Below, piece by piece: positions 58,636-64,000 of a stretch of 64,000 nucleotides of DNA. The stretch spans positions 21,944,298 through 22,008,297 of the forward strand of contig OZ026600.1 in the NCBI GenBank assembly GCA_964020085.1, given 5' to 3'. Source of the DNA: Micromussa lordhowensis. Its lineage: Eukaryota > Cnidaria > Anthozoa > Scleractinia > Lobophylliidae. How positions within the stretch are numbered: position 1 is the first letter of the stretch; every line of letters begins with the position of its first letter. The notes beneath the pieces are model-generated. The model worked only from the letters and a program-made list of their open reading frames with translations. It ran no database searches and was not told the origin of the DNA. A program made the translations under genes and the position numbers.

Positions 58636-59830
58636 GGGTTTGCACAGGCAACTCAGTTACAATCACTACAGCTCCATCAATAAAGGTTTGCTGCTTTCGA
58701 TCAGATAAGTAGGACCGAAACCATTTAAGAAAAAAACAATCGACCGCATAGAGTTTAAGCTTTTCTAATAGAATAGCATGGTCCATGGTGACAAAGGCTT
58801 TTTTCAAATCTAGAAATATCACACCATTGAGGTGTTTGTTATCAGTATTCCAGAGCCATTCGCTTGCCACCTCTTGTAAAGCTGTTTCAGTGAAAACATG
58901 AGTCTGAAACCAGACAGCGATTCGGTTAATAAATACTTATTATTTACATTTTCATAAACTCTTTCAATTAGTTTACTCACTACAGGCAGAACTATCATGG
59001 GTCTATAGTTATTACATGTAGGATCAGTCTTTGCATCCTCTTTAAATATTGGAGTAACTTAAGCTATTTTCCAATCATTTGGAAATATTCCAGCGGTAAT
59101 GGAGAGATTTATTATACAAGTTAAACTAGGAATAACTATAGGAGCTGCTTCTTTTAGAAGACGCGCGCAGAAATATTATCTAGGCCAGTGGATTTGTTAC
59201 CTGGTATTTTCTGAATAGAATCGAAGATCTCCTGGCTTGATACTTCTGCTAAGTTAAAAATTTGTTCCGTTGGAGTAATATAATCAGTATATTTACTGGA
59301 TATATCTTGAATTTTAGAGGCTCAAGAAGGTCCTATATGTGAAAATGAGTGTTAAGAATATTAGTGATTTCGATGGGGTCTGTTTCTAGCTCAGTAATCT
59401 TAGTAAATTTGAACTCATTACCAATTAGTCTATAATTCCTCTCCAGCTCTTCTTTATGTTTCTGCAGTTTTCTTTAAAAAATGCATTATAACAATTCATT
59501 TTAGCAATTTTAATTTCGTAATTAACCTTATCTCTTAAGTGTTTATAGGAAGTCCAATTGACATCTGTTGGAAACCCTGAGGCTATTTTTTTTAAGTTTG
59601 TCTCTTTAGAGCATTAGCATTTTAAACTCTGGAGTAATCCAAGGAGACGAGATACCTGTCACTCTCCTCTTCTTTAGTGGTGCATGATAATTAGAAATGG
59701 CTAAGAACATATGTTGCCATATATCCCAGGCAATATCATGATTATCCTCCAATTCAATCAGATGCCAAGGGACCATTAAGAAATTAATTCGAAAATTATC
59801 AGTTTTTAAAGCATCTGCTTGTTACCGTGT
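58636..59830 (-). mobile_element. CR1/Jockey-like LINE reverse transcriptase remains
   Basis: The minus strand reads NYRLIGNEFKFTKITELETD, then FPNDWKIA*VTPIFKEDAKT and NNYRPMIVLPVVSKLIERVY, then LLTESLSGFR and HLNGVIFLDLKKAFVTMDHA, followed by LKWFRSYLSDRKQQTFIDG. These are RT motifs of CR1/Jockey-type LINEs. The motif after the catalytic-palm entry is lost where the element is cut at about 58640, next to the gag fragment. At least one in-frame stop (IA*VT) and a VTMDH change from the usual DTVDH show decay. Confidence 0.78.
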
Positions 59831-62021
59831 TTGGAGAAGATACAAGGGGTACAAATCCTTCTTACTACGTACCCAAGACAGGGTTATTAGTTTAAAAATA
59901 AAACAATGATAGAAGATGTGTGCTGCGTTATGCGTGTTGGCTGGTTAATTAATTGGCTACATTGTTAAGTTTCACAGATATCTAATAGTTTTTGTGTGCT
60001 GCAGTCTGGTGGTGTTGCAAAAACATTGCATTTAATCTCCTTCCATTTGATATCAGTCCAATTTCTCCAATACCGCTTCAAATCTACCCATCATGTCAAT
60101 GCTAGATAGAGCTTTAAGATACCCATTGAGAAACTTTCAATCAATATTATTACAGGCCTATAGTTACATCATGATGGTATATGAAGTATTACCCGAGCTT
60201 GGCTTCTATCAAAGTACCCAAGAATACGGACATGACAGAACGAAAGAGAAGTTCTAGACATTAACCACACCAGAGACTTTATGTCTCCTGTCACAGCCAG
60301 ATTGGTGAGCGTACGAAGCTCAATCTTCATTTACGTAATCATAGGCGGCGAAATCACATGTTTTCTTAACTCACTGTTTGCTGAACCAATGGCTGCGCTG
60401 ATGGTTGTATTCCTACATGCTGTAGCTGCCGAGTCTGTGGTGTGGGTCCTATGAACCTCAATTTGTTAAAGACACTTAGCTGAGATGTTACGTCTTAGTC
60501 TGTTAGCGCTGCAGCAGCAATAGTCGATTAACTTTAGCTTTCAGGACGATTTTCTAAAAGCAAAAGTTTCTTTTTTCTTTTTTCTTTTTTCTTTTCCGGT
60601 TATCATTAGCTTTTTCGAAAAGATTTCTGAGAGCTGCCTAAGGTAAGCCTAGAAGTTACACCGTGTTTTGATTTTAACAATTTAGGTCTGACTTCGCCAA
60701 TGCGTTCTTTGGCACATTTACACTTAAAAACAAATTGTAGTCTGGAGCGAGTGAAAACGGCAAGCGACGGCAGATGGTAAAATTCTTATGCCAAAAAATG
60801 GTCGAAATCGTTGGACGAGTGTTAAAAAACAGGGATATTTTCAGAATAATGGCGTATTTTTACCAAGTTTTCATGTGTTAACTTCACCGGTTTAACAAAT
60901 TTGAGAGATTGACAAGACTTAATTAACATGCAAGGAAGAAGGTTGTTGAATTAGTTTGCCAATTAAACCAGCAAGATGAATGCTGGACTGGGAGGGTTTT
61001 ATTACGCCTGTCTGTCAGTCATAAGCGACAAAAACAAAAAAAAAGCAAATTTTACAACAGCTGCCTTCTTGTTTTCGAAATTAAAAAGCCTACAAGGGCA
61101 CTTCACTTTCCCATCGTTACCGACGCCAAATAATTTTCAACATGATTCGTTGCGTTCCGTACTTTGCTTAAATTAGTGTTCTGATTATCTAAGAAAACAG
61201 CTAACAATTGTTTTTCTGGCAATCTGTCGAATCAGGCACCGGATGCGACTAGAAAAAACTACCTTGATCAGTAAAAAATCGACTGAAGTGTAAACTATCA
61301 GTTTGAACGTGAAAAGAGACTCCCAACAACATACGCCTCCTTGACCTCCTTGAAAACGGTGGGCAGCTTTAAAATGTGGTCCAACACGAAGCATACTGGA
61401 AACAAAAGAAGCCCTTAGGCTTAGGGATATAATTAAATATAACTGTTTCGTTCCCGAAACTTCACGATTTGGTGTTATTGCTGATGTATCCATGGCGACT
61501 AAACACTCACTTATCAGGTTGTGGCGATGAGCATCCATTTGGCATCCGTGGTGAAAGGTGGGTTTTTGTAAACTTTAAAACATACCTTTAGGATAAAACT
61601 AAAAAAGCAAATGGGGTTTTTGCTTCACTACTCGAAAGAAACTAATAAATCGTTTGTATTATAGTTTTCCGCATGAAACCATGCCAATAATTTTCAACTC
61701 TGTCCTTTTACTTCTAATGTCCTTCAGCTCTCAGTCTGCGAGTATTATTCATATTCTGGCAACGACTTTGTTTTACTGCGGAAACTGTTAGATTATGATC
61801 GATGCCTTCCATGAGACGGCAGAAAACTGACATCCCCGCGAACAGAGTAAGAAAGATCATTTACCATTTTTAATAAGTCAACGCTTCAACAGAAAAAAAT
61901 TTAACAGATCAGCTGGCTTGGGGATTATACAATAACCATAGCGAAATGGGTTATCCTCTACTAAACAAACTCATGATAAAAATGAACGAGTTTGTTATGT
62001 ACTATGCATAACCCATGATAA
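59831..62021. other. Intergenic, no supported gene
   Basis: A TTTTTTC polypyrimidine run lies at about 60566-60597. 61185-61538 has a 117-codon minus-strand open frame without recognisable motifs. 61945-62020 is a hairpin (ATGGGTTAT...AAACAAACTC and GAGTTTGTTATG...ATAACCCAT). Nothing else stands out. Confidence 0.4.
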
Positions 62022-62258
62022 CTGGAGGCCATCTGCTTTGATGAATCTTAACTGAGCACCAGCAGGAGCTTTGTGTGTTGAGCTAAACCAAAGACAGTTC
62101 ACCAAAACAATATCACCCTTATCAAACTTGTCTTAAGCAAATGCGTTTAATTTCGTATCATAATCTTCCAGTTTGCTTTTCAATGTAAAATTTACGTCGG
62201 ACGATAAATACAAGTCTGTGAACCGTTCATAATTAATATGAGGTCGCAAAACCGATCT
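62022..62258 (-). pseudogene. Decayed exon-like fragment, unknown family
   Basis: After an acceptor-like CATTTGTTTAG the minus strand reads RPHINYERFTDLYLSSDVNF, LKSKLEDYDTKLNAFA, a stop, then DKFDKGDIVLVNCLWFSSTH and KAPAGAQLRFIKADGL. Sense on both sides of a single TAA in one frame suggests a once-coding exon. No donor is clear at its end, where a hairpin begins. I cannot name the family. Confidence 0.35.
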
Positions 62259-63138
62259 CTAAACAAATGACAAATATTGCGAAATTAAAATACCCAAGGA
62301 CATAAGGTTATAAGCAAGCCTGAATCAAGGATTATAAACTAAAATTAATTCATAGACGAGTTCTATGCAAATGTGTTTTCATGGTCTTTGTGTCCGAGGA
62401 GTAATTTGTTTTTTTTCATTCATTTGGGACAAATCGATGGCGCTCGTGATTATTTTTTGGCTTCTTCCCAAGCAAACCACCACTTCTCGAGACATGTTTG
62501 TCTTAGAATGTCATTTGGTTGCTATACTGCAATATTTAATTGACAAGGTGTTTCGGGTTTCCAGAGTTTACGGTCGTCACCAACTTGAAGTGTTCCACTT
62601 TTAGGTTTTGTTGAGAGGAAATTCGCTTGTGAGAAAATACACAAAGGATGAAATATATTAAGAAAAAAACCGTTATTTGCTATTTAAAGCCTCGAAACAC
62701 CGAAATAACTGCTATCTATGACGACTACTCCAAAGATAAGCCGGTTTTTTTTTTTCGATTAACATGAATTTTGTCGACTGGAGTTTTCCATGTTTTTAAA
62801 TTTATGTTAAACGTTATTGTGTCAGACCATTATTCACAGTGTTTGTTCAGGGGACCAAAAAGGTTTTACTCTCATCAATTCCGCTAGAATAAAATTGAAA
62901 AAACCACAATAGCCAAAACGTGTCTGGTGCTTCAAATTCATCATTAATAGCACCTTAGGGTTGTTTTCAAATAAGTTTTGTTCTTCTGTTTCATGGCTGT
63001 ACGAGAGCATTCTGACAGAAACCTCTTATCAATGCAACCAATTGTAGTCTGCCCTACAGGGCCTAAAAGGCCTGTGAAGATAAAATTATTATATTTCAGA
63101 GTTACGAATTGGCAGTGGACGCGAAGAAACTCGTCATT
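62259..63138. other. Intergenic, no gene seen
   Basis: AT-rich, with short overlapping open frames only. The 79-codon plus-strand frame at 62365-62604 has no recognisable motif. Confidence 0.4.
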
Positions 63139-63360
63139 AGGAAGCTTAAGCAAAGGGGTTTTTGAGCGACGTACGGCAAACGGAAGTGGATGTTTCTCAT
63201 TTTTGGGCAGTGGATGCGCTCTAATTTTCAAGTAAATTGTCTCAAAAAGAGTAAAAACACTTAGTATTACAAATGCGGTAGCGCCAAGGCGAGTAAAAAG
63301 AGAAACGCCTCATTTCCGGTTGCCGTACGCCGCTCAAAAACTCCTTTGCTTAAGCTCCCT
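63139..63360. mobile_element. MITE with AGGGAGCTTAAGC-type ends
   Basis: AGGAAGCTTAAGCAAAGGGG and CTCCTTTGCTTAAGCTCCCT are inverted ends; the arms continue with TTTTTGAGCG-CGTACGGCAA and CCGGAA blocks. About 220 bases, no coding. The flanking duplication is not clear; PIF/Harbinger-like is a guess from the end sequence. Confidence 0.68.
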
Positions 63361-63373
63361 ATCAACGAGAAGA

Positions 63374-63610
63374 GGAGGCAGCGTGGTTGAGTGGTTAGGG
63401 CGCCGGACTTGGAATCCGGAGGTCGCGGGTTCAAGTCCCGTTCTGACCACTAAGCTGTATTTCTTGGTAGACCCTAGTTCAACTCCTTAGCCACGTTTGT
63501 AAATAGCCAACTGGTCTGCCTCCTGCCAGTTGGGATTTTTAACCATGTCATGTTTATTTGGATTATTTGGATGTTATGTTTATTTGGATTATTTGTCATT
63601 TTTCTGTGTT
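63374..63610 (+). mobile_element. tRNA-derived SINE
   Basis: 63376-63450 is tRNA-like: A-box-like GTGGTTGAGTGGTTAGG, a good anticodon stem CCGGA/TCCGG with loop CTTGGAA, and a perfect B box GGTTCAAGTCC. Acceptor pairing is poor (GGCAGCG against TCTGACC), so it is a SINE head, not a working tRNA. The body includes CCAACTGG...CCAGTTGG, and the tail repeats TTTATTTGGATTATT about three times. Confidence 0.7.
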
Positions 63611-64000
63611 GGTCTAGTACCCTGTGAATAGAAAATATGCTGAATTTTTTTTTTCATTTTATTTGTCCTGTGCGAATTAAGTTAACCAACTGCAGAAAGT
63701 AATTTTTTTCTCCCGTTTTTTCAAGTTGTCACTGCACTTTACAGCTCATTACTATGGCCATGTAATTTGTCTTCTTAGAAGTAGTTGGTCATATTGTTGA
63801 CACCAGGTCGAACGAAGAAAAAACAGTATTTTTTCGAATTTTGGATGAGTCTGATACACGTATACATGTGCAATGAACATGCCATTTGAAGCAAAGGTGG
63901 TACATAAGATTTTACGAACCTCAAGTGTGATTCGCTACGTTTAGCAATTTAAAACAATTGATTTGAATCAACCGCCTATTTAACATTATTGTTGTATATT

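Noticed and set aside
63376..63450. Apparent tRNA gene with anticodon TGG on the plus strand
   Set aside because: The acceptor stem does not pair and a SINE body and tail follow directly.

Overview
This window looks like nuclear DNA of a cnidarian, most likely a reef-building (scleractinian) coral. The base composition is AT-rich, the genes are split by GT-AG introns and have TATA boxes rather than ribosome binding sites, and there is no operon structure. One gene family resembles coral secreted fibrinogen-like / skeletal-matrix-like proteins. The rest is mostly decayed eukaryotic transposons: Penelope with a GIY-YIG domain, CR1-like and L1/Tx1-like LINEs, a MULE with a SWIM finger, a gypsy-type gag, tRNA-derived SINEs and many palindromic MITEs. 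I cannot name the species.

Layout. 0.2-6 kb: a complete four-exon gene on the minus strand for a secreted fibrinogen-related protein (281 aa, signal peptide, TATA box). 25.4-29.2 kb: a direct segmental copy of the same locus, in which a deletion has fused intron 3 to the middle of exon 4, so the copy is a pseudogene. Downstream sequence of this locus recurs near 6.8-9.3, 17.8-18.5 and 29.8-30.9 kb, with parts near 39.7 and 40.7-41.4 kb. 12.7-16.5 kb: a decayed MULE transposase split by a CR1-like LINE. 18.7-19.6 kb and 52.9-55.5 kb: two paralogous multi-pass membrane protein genes on opposite strands; the second can be completed with a tiny six-base first coding exon. 23.4-24.7 kb: a Penelope fragment carrying two nested insertions.

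30.9-36.8 kb holds the most unusual structure: an approximately 5.9 kb element with near-identical inverted arms of about 1.58 kb, flanked by a 6-7 bp target duplication. Each arm contains an array of short degenerate repeats and a copy of the same 3'-terminal exon. A spliced-looking minus-strand gene of unknown family lies in the centre. The left arm is interrupted by an 849 bp DNA transposon with a TAA target duplication, and the right arm preserves the empty site. A second copy of that transposon is at 49.7-50.5 kb. Directly beside the large element, 36.97-39.01 kb is a TTAA-flanked DNA element.

44.5-45.6 kb: an L1/Tx1-like LINE remnant. 56.6-57.5 kb: a Penelope 3' part with a GIY-YIG domain, followed by a hammerhead-ribozyme-like motif. 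57.7-58.6 kb: gypsy-type gag remains. 58.6-59.8 kb: CR1-like reverse transcriptase remains. 62.0-62.3 kb: a decayed exon-like fragment of unknown family. 63.1-63.6 kb: a MITE and a tRNA-derived SINE. Most other long stretches show no gene I can support. All exon models are read by eye from splice motifs and frame continuity, without transcripts or database searches.
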